64,000 nucleotides of DNA from NCBI RefSeq assembly GCF_004684345.1, contig NZ_CP038469.1:248001-312000 (forward strand), in the 5' to 3' direction. Numbering within the stretch: position 1 is the stretch's first letter; each line of letters opens with the position of its first letter. Under the pieces are notes generated by a model. That model searched no databases and had not been told where the DNA came from. It worked only from the letters and a program-made list of their open reading frames with translations. Origin of the DNA: Citrobacter tructae. GTDB taxonomy: Bacteria > Pseudomonadota > Gammaproteobacteria > Enterobacterales > Enterobacteriaceae. Shown here piece after piece: positions 18,538 to 26,519 of the stretch. Position numbers and translations under genes: made by a program.

Positions 18538-19665
18538 ATGTCGTGGATAAGAAAAAACGCTCTGTGGTGCGCATTCGGCGGGGCCTTTGCAATGGCCTTT
18601 GCCATTTGGGGAACGTGGCAAGGCGTACATTACACCAGCAGCACTGAGTTTTGTTTGTCGTGCCACTCGATGCGCACGGTGGGGGAGGAATATAAGACCA
18701 GCGTACATTTTCGTAATGCATCCGGTGTGCGTGCCGAGTGTCAGGATTGCCATATTCCACCGGGAGTTGTCCCGACGCTTATCCGCAAAACGGAAGCTTT
18801 AAACGACCTCTACCATACGTTCATTTCGCCTTCTATCGATACCCCTGAAAAGTTTAGCGCAAAGCGGGCGGAGTTAGCTCAGCGGGAGTGGGCGCGAATG
18901 AGTGCCAACAATTCAGCAGCCTGTAAATCCTGCCACAGCTATGAGGCGATGGATCACGGTAAGCAATCGACAAATGCGGCGGCACAAATGACCGCAGCGG
19001 CGGCGAAGGACAGCAACTGCATTGACTGTCACAAAGGCATTGCCCATCACAAGCCCGATATGAGCAGTGGCTTTCGCGACCGTTTTAAGCAACTACAACG
19101 CCAGGCGGAGACACCATCGGATGCGGCCACGCTGTTTTCATTAAGCGAGAAAGCCCTGACGGCAACGATAGGGAGCCCGGCAGGGAAAGCGCTGCTATTT
19201 CCGGCCACCGAGGTCAGGGTGCTGAAAAAAGAGGGCAGCAATATCCAACTGGAAGTGACGGGCTGGCGTGAAAGCAAAGGCCGTGGGCGTGTTATCACCC
19301 AGTATATGGGTAAACGCGTGTTCTCCGCTGTCCTTGATGATTCTCTGATGCCTAACGTAAAAGTCCTACAAACCCAAGTTGATCCTGATTCTCATCAAGA
19401 GTGGCAGCAGGTGAGCGTGACCGCCTGGACCTCTGCTCAGGGACTTATCACCAGCATCGCACCGGTGTGGGAATACTCGGACCAGATGCTGCAATCCACC
19501 TGTAGTGCCTGCCACAGCACACCGCCAACCACCCGTTATACCGCCAATGGCTGGATCGCCGGACTAAAAGCAATGTCGACCTATTACCGACTTAATCCGG
19601 TGGAAGAACGTACGTTGTTGAAATACCTCCAGACGCATGCCAGCGATGTGTCTGATCCCAAATAA
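18538..19665 (+). CDS. torC: Pentaheme c-type cytochrome TorC/TorY family
   Basis: Membrane-anchored NapC/NirT-type quinol oxidase that passes electrons to a periplasmic molybdoenzyme. It has 375 aa. One N-terminal helix (about residues 8-28) is followed by four CxxCH heme sites at Cys39, Cys68, Cys129 and Cys161, and a fifth C-terminal site at Cys322 (CSACH), the TorC/TorY pentaheme layout. I chose ATG 18538, not the in-frame ATG at 18526, because the GGAGG ribosome site lies between them. It is first in a three-gene operon with torA (15 bp on) and torD. TorY of E. coli is the alternative name. Confidence 0.9.
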   Translation: MSWIRKNALWCAFGGAFAMAFAIWGTWQGVHYTSSTEFCLSCHSMRTVGEEYKTSVHFRNASGVRAECQDCHIPPGVVPTLIRKTEALNDLYHTFISPSIDTPEKFSAKRAELAQREWARMSANNSAACKSCHSYEAMDHGKQSTNAAAQMTAAAAKDSNCIDCHKGIAHHKPDMSSGFRDRFKQLQRQAETPSDAATLFSLSEKALTATIGSPAGKALLFPATEVRVLKKEGSNIQLEVTGWRESKGRGRVITQYMGKRVFSAVLDDSLMPNVKVLQTQVDPDSHQEWQQVSVTAWTSAQGLITSIAPVWEYSDQMLQSTCSACHSTPPTTRYTANGWIAGLKAMSTYYRLNPVEERTLLKYLQTHASDVSDPK

Positions 19666-19680
19666 CAGAGAGGATAATAT

Positions 19681-22179
19681 ATGGATATTCATGACTTTAA
19701 TCCGTCCCGCCGCCGTTTTCTGACCGGTATGCTGGCGGTGGGGGCAGCCAGTGCGCTGGCGCCGAATCCGCTGATATCAAAAGTATGGGCGGCAGGAGAA
19801 AACCCTGAGCAGTGGATCCAATCCGGCTCGCATTATGGCGCTTTTGAAGCCAAAGTGGTCAACGGTGAGTGGACCGAAACCCGCCCTTTTAAACACGACA
19901 AATACCCGTGCGATATGCTGAATGCGGTGCGTGAAGTGGTCTACAACCCTTCACGGGTCCGTTACCCAATGGTTCGGCTGGACTGGTTACGTAAGCGTGA
20001 AAAATCGGACCGCAGCCAGCGCGGAGATAACCGTTTTGTGCGAGTCAGTTGGGATCACGCGCTGGATCTGTTTTATGAAGAGCTGGAGCGGGTACAAAAA
20101 ACTTACGGCTCCTCCGGCGTATTTACTGGGCTTGCCGACTGGCAAATGGTGGGCAAGTACCATAAGGCTGGCGGCGCAATGGACAGGGGGCTCGGCCTGC
20201 ACGGTAGCTATGTCACCACCGTCGGCGATTACTCGGCGGCGGCCGCGCAGGTCATCTTGCCGCATGTGATTGGCTCGCTGGAAGTCTATGAGCAGCAAAC
20301 CTCGCTGCCGCTGGTCATTCAGAATACTAATACCATCGTACTGTGGGGCTGCGATCCGATTAAGAATTTGCAGATTGAATTCCTGGTGCCCGACCACGAT
20401 GCGTTCGGCTATTGGCAGCAGATTAAAGAGGCGGTGGCACAGGGTAAAATGCGCGTCATCAGCGTTGATCCGGTGCGCAGCAAATCGCAAAACTTTCTTG
20501 GTGCTGAACAGCTGGCGCTGCGTCCGCAAACCGATGTCGCTTTGCTGCTGGCGCTCGCACATACGTTGTATGAAGAAAAATTGTACGACACCGCGTTCAT
20601 TAACGATTACACCGTCGGCTTCGAGCAGTTTTTACCGTACCTGAAGGGGGAAACTGACAATCAGCCGAAAAACGCCGAGTGGGCCGCGGAAATCTGTGGT
20701 CTGACGGCGGAACAGATTCGTGATTTTGCCCGCCTGTTGGTGAAAGGCCGTACGCAATTTATGGGGGGCTGGTGCGTACAGCGTATGCACCATGGCGAAC
20801 AGTATCCCTGGATGCTGGTGGTGCTGGCCAGCATGGTCGGGCAAATTGGCTTACCGGGCGGCGGCGTAGGATTTGGCTGGCACTATAATGGCGGCGGTAC
20901 TGTGACGTCGGCCGGGCCTGTTCTGTCGGGGCTCGGAGGGATTAACAATCCACCCGAGGCGAAGTATAAAGCGGATTTTCGCGGCGTCTCCGAGCATATT
21001 CCCACCTCGCGCATCGTCGACTGTTTGCTTGAACCGGGCAAAAAAATTGCTTTTAACGGCGAAACGTTAACCTGGCCTGACATCAAAATGGCGATTTACA
21101 GTGCGGCCAACCCGTTCCACGCCCAGCAAGATCGCAACCGTATGATCGAGGCGTGGAAGAAGCTGGAAACTGTGGTGGTGTTAGATCATCAATGGACCGC
21201 ATCCTGTCGTTTTGCCGATATCGTCCTGCCCGTCACCACGCGCTTTGAGCGTAACGATATTGAGCAGTTTGGTACGCATTCGAACAAAGGGCTGATGGCG
21301 CTGCATCAGGTGGTCAAACCGCAATATGAAGCACGGCACGACTTTGATGTGTTTGCCGGGCTGTGTAAGCGCTTTGATAAAGAGGCGGTATACCGTGAAA
21401 ACCGCGATGAAATGCAGTGGATACAAGCACTTTATGATGAAGGTGTGAAGATGGGCGCATCGCTTGGTGTCACCTTGCCGGACTTTGACACCTTCTGGAA
21501 AGGGGATGGATACGTTGAATACCCGGTGGGACAACCGTGGGTGCGTCACGGCGAGTTCCGCGACCAGCCGGATCTTAACCCGTTGGGCACCCCGTCAGGG
21601 CTTATTGAAATCTACAGTAAAACCATCGCCGGTTTTCAGTATGAAGATTGTCCAGGACACCCGGTGTGGATGGAGCCGTTTGAACGCAGCCATCAGGGCA
21701 AGACAGATAAATATCCGCTGCATCTGCAATCCTGTCACCCGGATAAACGCCTGCACTCGCAGTTGTGCTCAAGTGATGCGTTTCGCAACACCTACGCGGT
21801 GGCCGGCAGGGAACCGCTCTATATCTGCGAGCAAGATGCAACCGCACGCGGTTTAAAAGCCGGAGATATCGCCCGCGTGTTTAATGCTCGTGGTCAGGTG
21901 CTGGCAGGCGTGGTGATTAGCCCGGATTTCACTCCTGGCGTGATCCGCATTCATGAAGGAGCGTGGTATTCCCCGCAGGAAGGCGGGAAAGCCGGGACGC
22001 TATGCACCTATGGCGATCCAAATGTCCTGAGTGCAGATATTGGTACTTCACAACTGGCGCAAGGCCCTTCCGCACATACCGTGCTGGTGGAGGTTGAACG
22101 TTATCAGGAGAAGGCCCCGCAGGTTACGGCATTCGGTGGACCAGAGACCGTTAAAGAGGAGGGAGCCAGTGCCGCATAA
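19681..22179 (+). CDS. torA: TMAO/biotin sulfoxide reductase family periplasmic molybdoenzyme (TorA/TorZ-like)
   Basis: Periplasmic DMSO-reductase-family enzyme with a bis-MGD cofactor, likely reducing trimethylamine N-oxide or related N-/S-oxides. It has 832 aa (TorA 848, TorZ 809 in E. coli). The Tat signal SRRRFLTG (residues 9-16) is followed by a hydrophobic stretch. The molybdenum ligand is Ser185 in GDYS, which places it with the DMSO/TMAO reductases and not the Cys-type nitrate reductases. No N-terminal Fe-S motif is present, as in TorA. C-terminal signatures include GTPSGLIEIYSKTIA and HLQSCHPD. The ribosome site is AGAGGA. Its exact substrate cannot be told from sequence. Confidence 0.92.
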   Translation: MDIHDFNPSRRRFLTGMLAVGAASALAPNPLISKVWAAGENPEQWIQSGSHYGAFEAKVVNGEWTETRPFKHDKYPCDMLNAVREVVYNPSRVRYPMVRLDWLRKREKSDRSQRGDNRFVRVSWDHALDLFYEELERVQKTYGSSGVFTGLADWQMVGKYHKAGGAMDRGLGLHGSYVTTVGDYSAAAAQVILPHVIGSLEVYEQQTSLPLVIQNTNTIVLWGCDPIKNLQIEFLVPDHDAFGYWQQIKEAVAQGKMRVISVDPVRSKSQNFLGAEQLALRPQTDVALLLALAHTLYEEKLYDTAFINDYTVGFEQFLPYLKGETDNQPKNAEWAAEICGLTAEQIRDFARLLVKGRTQFMGGWCVQRMHHGEQYPWMLVVLASMVGQIGLPGGGVGFGWHYNGGGTVTSAGPVLSGLGGINNPPEAKYKADFRGVSEHIPTSRIVDCLLEPGKKIAFNGETLTWPDIKMAIYSAANPFHAQQDRNRMIEAWKKLETVVVLDHQWTASCRFADIVLPVTTRFERNDIEQFGTHSNKGLMALHQVVKPQYEARHDFDVFAGLCKRFDKEAVYRENRDEMQWIQALYDEGVKMGASLGVTLPDFDTFWKGDGYVEYPVGQPWVRHGEFRDQPDLNPLGTPSGLIEIYSKTIAGFQYEDCPGHPVWMEPFERSHQGKTDKYPLHLQSCHPDKRLHSQLCSSDAFRNTYAVAGREPLYICEQDATARGLKAGDIARVFNARGQVLAGVVISPDFTPGVIRIHEGAWYSPQEGGKAGTLCTYGDPNVLSADIGTSQLAQGPSAHTVLVEVERYQEKAPQVTAFGGPETVKEEGASAA

Positions 22180-22801
22180 TCACATTCATCAGCAGCGGGC
22201 AGCAGTGTATCAGTGGTTTTCGCAACTGCTGTTTCGTGAGCTGGACGAGAAGCAATTAGCCAGCCTGGAGAATGGGGATAGCCGGGAGTGGATTACATCA
22301 CTGGCGGGAATACCTGGGGTGAGTGCTGACGTCAAAAATTTTGAGCGTAGTCTGGCGCAGGCACTGCGGCGTGAAAGCCGACAACTGGAGCTGGCAGCAG
22401 ATTTTGCTTCGCTGTTTCTACTGGCGCCTCCGGGCGGTGTTTCTCCTTATGCTGGGCATTATCCGCACACGACGGCACCTGAAGAACGACGGCAAATGAA
22501 CGCATTGTTAGTTGAGCAGGGGTTGGCTGCGCGGGAAAATGAACCGTCCGATCATATTGCGGTACAGCTGGCATTAATGGCGAGGAGGGTTGGTAAAGAG
22601 GAAAGCGTCGCTGCCCAATATTACTTTTTGCATCATCACATTATGTGTTGGGCACCTCTGTTGCGTGAAAGCTGTTTACATCGGGATGAAGGGGGTTTTT
22701 ATCCTCAGGCGGTTAACGTTATTGTCAGTTTTATGCGCGAGGATGAGCAGTATCTGGAATCATTATTGATGGATGATTTTTATCTCAGCAGCCAGCGCTG
22801 A
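22169..22801 (+). CDS. torD: TorD-family molybdoenzyme maturation chaperone
   Basis: Cytoplasmic all-helical chaperone that binds the Tat signal of its TorA partner and aids cofactor insertion. It has 210 aa (199 in E. coli TorD). The TorD-family motif is visible as ENEPSDHIAVQLALM, and the N-terminal part reads RAAVYQWFSQLLFREL. The start is the GTG at 22169, nested 11 bp inside the end of torA, with AGAGGAGGGA just upstream; this implies translational coupling. An upstream in-frame start would overlap torA by 149 bp and is unlikely. Confidence 0.9.
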   Translation: MPHNHIHQQRAAVYQWFSQLLFRELDEKQLASLENGDSREWITSLAGIPGVSADVKNFERSLAQALRRESRQLELAADFASLFLLAPPGGVSPYAGHYPHTTAPEERRQMNALLVEQGLAARENEPSDHIAVQLALMARRVGKEESVAAQYYFLHHHIMCWAPLLRESCLHRDEGGFYPQAVNVIVSFMREDEQYLESLLMDDFYLSSQR

Positions 22802-22808
22802 AAATGAT

Positions 22809-22834
22809 AAAGGGACAGCCTGTGCTGTCCCTTT
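22809..22834. terminator. Bidirectional terminator between torD and efpL
   Basis: Ten-bp perfect arms AAAGGGACAG (22809-22818) and CTGTCCCTTT (22825-22834) with a 6-nt loop, between convergent genes. The A and T flanks serve both strands. Confidence 0.75.
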
Positions 22835-22857
22835 AGATCAACATTACGGCAGAGAAA

Positions 22858-23430
22858 TTAGTCTGCACGTCCCATATAGCGGCGTTCTTCGATATGAATG
22901 CGGATTTTCTCACCCGCGCTCAGATACTCAGGAACCTGGATAACCAGACCGGTGCTCAGCGTTGCAGGTTTGTTACGCGCACTTGCTGACGCGCCTTTAA
23001 TGCCCGGCGCTGTTTCCACGATCTCCAGATCAACCGTCTGCGGCAGCTCAAGCGCCAGCAGTTGGCCGTCCCAGATCAGAACCTGCATATCCGGCATCCC
23101 GCCTTCCGGGATGAACAGCAGTTCTTCTTCAATCTGGTCTTTGGTGAAGGTATACGGGGTATAGTCTTCTTTATCCATAAAGACATATTCGTTGCCATCG
23201 ACGTAGGAGAAATCAACGCCACGACGGCTCAGGGTAACGGTGTCAACGATATCGTCGCCTTTGAAGCGCTCTTCGACTTTCAGACCGGTACGGACATCAG
23301 AAAAACGCATTTTGTACAGCGTGGCGGCACCACGTGCTGACGGAGATTGAATATCGATATCTTTTACAATCAGCAGTTTGCCATTGTAGTTCAGTACCAT
23401 ACCTTTTTTAATTTCGTTCGCTCTTGGCAT
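22858..23430 (-). CDS. efpL: Elongation factor P-like protein EfpL (YeiP)
   Basis: EF-P paralog that relieves ribosome stalling, including at polyproline-type motifs. It has 190 aa as in E. coli. The three EF-P domains are present, from KKGMVLNYNGK to the C-terminal OB fold. The position that carries the modified lysine in EF-P is occupied by Arg33 in the loop SPSARGAA, the EfpL hallmark, so no EpmABC modification is expected. It is convergent with torD, across a bidirectional terminator. Confidence 0.95.
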   Translation of the reverse strand: MPRANEIKKGMVLNYNGKLLIVKDIDIQSPSARGAATLYKMRFSDVRTGLKVEERFKGDDIVDTVTLSRRGVDFSYVDGNEYVFMDKEDYTPYTFTKDQIEEELLFIPEGGMPDMQVLIWDGQLLALELPQTVDLEIVETAPGIKGASASARNKPATLSTGLVIQVPEYLSAGEKIRIHIEERRYMGRAD

Positions 23431-23587
23431 CGAAAAAATCCTGTAGTGAGGAGTGTCTAAAATATCGCGTCAAACTACTCGCGCCGGGTCGTTCAGGCAA
23501 GCGGAATTCACACTTTTGCCTATGCATAAATAGTGTTACTGTTCGCTACCTACACAATCCGCAGGTTTACCTTAAAGAGAATACTGT

Positions 23588-23842
23588 ATGGAATGCCGTC
23601 CGGATTGTGGTGCATGTTGCACTGCGCCTTCTATCTCTAGCCCCATCCCCGGCATGCCTGATGGCAAACCTGCTAATACGCCATGCATCCAGCTTGATGA
23701 ATCCCTGCGTTGTAAAATTTTTGGCTCCGCACTACGCCCAAAAGTGTGTGCCGGTTTGCAGCCCAATGCGGAAATGTGCGGGCAAACGACGCATCAGGCC
23801 ATGGTGTACCTTATTGAGCTTGAAACGCTCACCGCACCTTAA
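23588..23842 (+). CDS. yeiW: YkgJ-family cysteine cluster protein YeiW
   Basis: Small cysteine-rich protein of the UPF0153/YkgJ family, 84 aa. Cysteines at positions 3, 7, 10, 11, 33, 42, 54 and 64 include the family pattern CxxxCGACC near the N-terminus, thought to bind a metal or Fe-S cluster. Function unknown. The ATG at 23588 gives MECRPDCGACC and is preceded by AAAGAGAA. The stop overlaps the end of convergent setB by 4 bp. Confidence 0.85.
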   Translation: MECRPDCGACCTAPSISSPIPGMPDGKPANTPCIQLDESLRCKIFGSALRPKVCAGLQPNAEMCGQTTHQAMVYLIELETLTAP

Positions 23843-25020
23843 ACGTCTTTGATCCGCGCCAGGCAAAATACCGTGGCGATAATCATCACCAGCGCAAACC
23901 AGAACACTGAATGATAATTCCAGATTTCAGCGGCGATACCCGCAAGCGATCCGGCAATAATCCAGCCCACGCGGATGGTGTTGGTGTACAGGGTGGTTGC
24001 AGAACCCGCCTGTCCCGGCATTAAGTCCTGGAAATAGAGCATGCCAATACCGCCGAGGATACCGATGTAAATCGCGTTCAGCAGCTGTAAGCTGAGCAAA
24101 ATGGCCGGTGAATGCGCCAGCAGCATCCCGGCATAAAAGAAAAATCCGGCGACCACAGCAATTTTCATCAACAGTCGTTTGCCCAGACGCTTAGCGAAGT
24201 ATCCGGCAATCAGCATGGTCGGGATTTCCAGTCCGGCGGCGGTGCCCATCATGATGCCTGCGAGCTTTTCCGGCAGGTGCAGTTCGTTGATGATAAACAG
24301 CGGCATATTAATGATGTACAGGCTGTTGGTGCCCCACATTAATGTGCAGATAGCAAAAAGCAGCAGCGTATCGCGCCGATTACGGCGTGGCGCTTCTACT
24401 GCGCCTGTGGCAAGGGACGCATTTTTGTTCATCGACGGTAAGAACAGCCAAACCATGACGCCGCAGACGATAAACGCAACGGCGGCGCTCAGGTACATCA
24501 CCGTAAAGCTAAAACCCATGGCCAGCGCGTAGGCCAGCGGCGGACCAATCACCCATGCCAGCGAAACCTGAGCACGTAAAATGGAGCTGAACATAACGGC
24601 TTCCCGGCCTGTGCGATCGGCATGTTCGCGGGCGAGGGCAAACATTTGCGGGTTCGCGGTCGATCCAAAGCTACTGAGGAATACGCCAACAAACAGCAAA
24701 ATAAAATAGTTACGATTCCAGGCAAACAGCACGCAGGCCAGCATCCCCAGTACGCAGCAAAACACGATCAGGTTTTTGCGATCGCCTTTTTTATCAGAAC
24801 GTCCAGCTAAAAACTGGCTCACCAGAATGCCGATGACGGCGCTACCGGTAAAAAAGAAACCGACCATTCCCGGGCGGGCATGAACTTCATCAGTCAGAAA
24901 AAGGCTGAGCGTAGGGGTCTGCAATGCGCCGGCGATACCCGTAAGAAAAGCGACAAGCAGGAACGCCGAAGACGTTAAATCAAACGACTTGGGGGTGGCG
25001 GCTACCGGGGTGTTATGCAT
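23839..25020 (-). CDS. setB: Sugar efflux transporter SetB
   Basis: Twelve-helix MFS exporter of the SET family, which in E. coli exports lactose, glucose and related sugars. It has 393 aa as in E. coli. The MFS loop motif is AGRSDKKGDRK between TM2 and TM3. It is divergent from fruB across a 368-bp gap rich in regulatory structure. Confidence 0.94.
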   Translation of the reverse strand: MHNTPVAATPKSFDLTSSAFLLVAFLTGIAGALQTPTLSLFLTDEVHARPGMVGFFFTGSAVIGILVSQFLAGRSDKKGDRKNLIVFCCVLGMLACVLFAWNRNYFILLFVGVFLSSFGSTANPQMFALAREHADRTGREAVMFSSILRAQVSLAWVIGPPLAYALAMGFSFTVMYLSAAVAFIVCGVMVWLFLPSMNKNASLATGAVEAPRRNRRDTLLLFAICTLMWGTNSLYIINMPLFIINELHLPEKLAGIMMGTAAGLEIPTMLIAGYFAKRLGKRLLMKIAVVAGFFFYAGMLLAHSPAILLSLQLLNAIYIGILGGIGMLYFQDLMPGQAGSATTLYTNTIRVGWIIAGSLAGIAAEIWNYHSVFWFALVMIIATVFCLARIKDV

Positions 25021-25288
25021 GTTTCAATATCTGTGATTTGAAGAGACGCGGAGTTTACGCCGCCTGTCAGAAAATAAACAGGGCGCGAAATCAAAATCGG
25101 CATGAAAAATCAAAATACCATTTCAGTCTACGAAAACAGTCTGCTGACGATGCTGAAACTGTGTAGTTGACGTCATTTTTCCGTCAGCATTTTAAGATTC
25201 ACAGTAGAAAAAATGTGCGTCATATCTAAATTTAGCAAGTAAGTTGCTAACTTTACTTGCGTGCTGAAGCAGAAAGAGCAAAACTTCT

Positions 25289-25300
25289 TGAAACGTTTCA
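25289..25300. promoter_or_regulatory. Cra (FruR) operator O1 of fruBKA
   Basis: TGAAACGTTTCA is a perfect 12-bp palindrome fitting the Cra consensus TGAAWCGWTTCA-like core. Cra represses fruBKA in E. coli and is released by fructose 1-phosphate. Confidence 0.8.
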
Positions 25301-25344
25301 GCGTCATCTCGGCATAACTGATAGAGTCAGATGACGCCTTTTTT
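25301..25344 (+). terminator. Terminator-like hairpin in the fruB leader
   Basis: Nine-bp perfect arms GCGTCATCT (25301-25309) and AGATGACGC (25329-25337) with a 19-nt loop, followed by C and six T (25339-25344). It lies immediately after Cra operator O1 and 44 bp before the fruB start. If transcribed it has the form of an intrinsic terminator. Whether the transcription start lies upstream of it is not visible. Confidence 0.6.
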
Positions 25345-25353
25345 CTCATGTTA

Positions 25354-25374
25354 GCTGAATCGTTTCAATTCAGC
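25354..25374 (+). promoter_or_regulatory. Cra operator O2 embedded in a hairpin before fruB
   Basis: GCTGAATCGTTTCAATT (25354-25370) matches the Cra consensus GCTGAATCGTTTCAA. The flanks GCTGAAT and ATTCAGC form a perfect 7-bp stem that ends right at the AGGAGAGGAG ribosome site, so the same bases could act as DNA operator and RNA structure. Confidence 0.75.
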
Positions 25375-25388
25375 AGGAGAGGAGAACC

Positions 25389-26519
25389 ATGTTCCAGTTA
25401 TCTGTTCAAGATATTCACCCGGGCGAACAGGCCGGAAACAAAGAAGAGGCCATTCGCCTGGTTGCTGCTGCGTTAGTGCTGGCAGGTAACGTCGCGGAAG
25501 GCTATGTTGACGGCATGCTGGCTCGCGAGCAGCAAACGTCTACTTTCCTCGGTAACGGTATTGCTATTCCACACGGCACCACGGACACGCGTGACCAGGT
25601 GCTGAAAACTGGGGTGCAGGTATTCCAGTTTCCACAGGGTATTACCTGGGGCGAAGGCCAGGTTGCGTATGTGGCTATCGGTATTGCGGCCAGCTCCGAT
25701 GAACATCTGGGTTTGTTGCGTCAGCTGACGCACGTACTCAGCGATGATTCGGTGGCTGAACAGCTGAAATCAGCCACGACAGCAGAAGAACTGCGTGCGT
25801 TGCTGATGGGGGAAAAGCAAAGCGAACAGCTGAAGCTTGATAACGAAACGCTGTCGCTGGACGTTGTCGCCAGCTCGCTGGTCACACTGCAGGCGCTGAA
25901 CGCCGCACGTCTGAAAGAAGCTGGTGCGGTTGATGCCAACTTTGTTGCCAGAGCGATCAATGAACAACCGCTGAACCTCGGCCAGGGGATCTGGCTGAAT
26001 GATTGTGCTGAAGGCAATCTGCGCAGCGCTATCGCCGTCAGCCGTGCGGCAACTGCGTTCGACGTACAGGGCGAAACAGTCGCGCTATTGGTTACCGTTG
26101 CGATGAATGATGAGCAGCCCGTAGCGGTGCTCAAGCGTCTTAGCGATTTACTGCTGGAGAATAAAGCTGACCGTTTGCTGAAAGCGGATGCAGCTACCGT
26201 ACTGGCGCTGCTGACCAGCGATGACGCATTGACTGATGATGTACTGAGCGCAGAGTTTGTCGTGCGCAATGAGCATGGTTTACATGCCCGTCCGGGCACC
26301 ATGCTGGTGAATACCATTAAACAATTTAACAGTGAAATTACCGTGACAAATCTTGATGGAACCGGCAAGCCGGCGAATGGACGCAGTCTGATGAAAGTTG
26401 TGGCATTAGGCGTGAAAAAAGGACATCACCTGCGCTTTACCGCACAGGGTGAGGATGCTGAACAGGCGCTGAAAGCGATTGGCGACGCCATTGCAGCCGG
26501 TCTTGGGGAGGGCGCGTAA
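25389..26519 (+). CDS. fruB: Fructose PTS diphosphoryl transfer protein (EIIA-FPr)
   Basis: Cytoplasmic phosphotransfer protein for fructose uptake; takes phosphate from enzyme I and hands it to FruA. It has 376 aa as in E. coli. The N-terminal EIIA-Fru domain (residues 1-145) has phosphorylated His62 in IAIPHGT, followed by a middle linker domain and a C-terminal HPr-like FPr domain with the active His in NEHGLHARPG (about residue 299). First gene of fruBKA; its TAATG overlaps the fruK start. Repressed by Cra through the operators upstream. Confidence 0.97.
   Translation: MFQLSVQDIHPGEQAGNKEEAIRLVAAALVLAGNVAEGYVDGMLAREQQTSTFLGNGIAIPHGTTDTRDQVLKTGVQVFQFPQGITWGEGQVAYVAIGIAASSDEHLGLLRQLTHVLSDDSVAEQLKSATTAEELRALLMGEKQSEQLKLDNETLSLDVVASSLVTLQALNAARLKEAGAVDANFVARAINEQPLNLGQGIWLNDCAEGNLRSAIAVSRAATAFDVQGETVALLVTVAMNDEQPVAVLKRLSDLLLENKADRLLKADAATVLALLTSDDALTDDVLSAEFVVRNEHGLHARPGTMLVNTIKQFNSEITVTNLDGTGKPANGRSLMKVVALGVKKGHHLRFTAQGEDAEQALKAIGDAIAAGLGEGA

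Larger units (their letters stand above)
25021..25388. other. setB-fruB divergent regulatory region
   Basis: This 368 bp stretch carries no gene. It holds, in the fruB direction, two mutually exclusive inverted repeats (TTAGCAA 25232-25238 with TTGCTAA 25244-25250; GCAAGTAA 25235-25242 with TTACTTGC 25253-25260), a Cra palindrome at 25289-25300, a terminator-like hairpin at 25301-25344, and a second Cra site embedded in a hairpin at 25354-25374. The setB promoter lies in the half nearer setB. Confidence 0.7.

Noticed and set aside
19987..20562. A 191-codon open frame on the minus strand inside torA
   Set aside because: Antisense to conserved torA coding sequence; no start signal or recognisable domain.
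22031..22168. N-terminal extension of torD
   Set aside because: The extension is out-of-frame torA sequence, Arg-rich; a strong ribosome site points to GTG 22169.
25721..26368. A 215-codon open frame on the minus strand inside fruB, very rich in Ser and Ala
   Set aside because: Shadow of fruB; low-complexity Ser/Ala/Val composition and no ribosome site.
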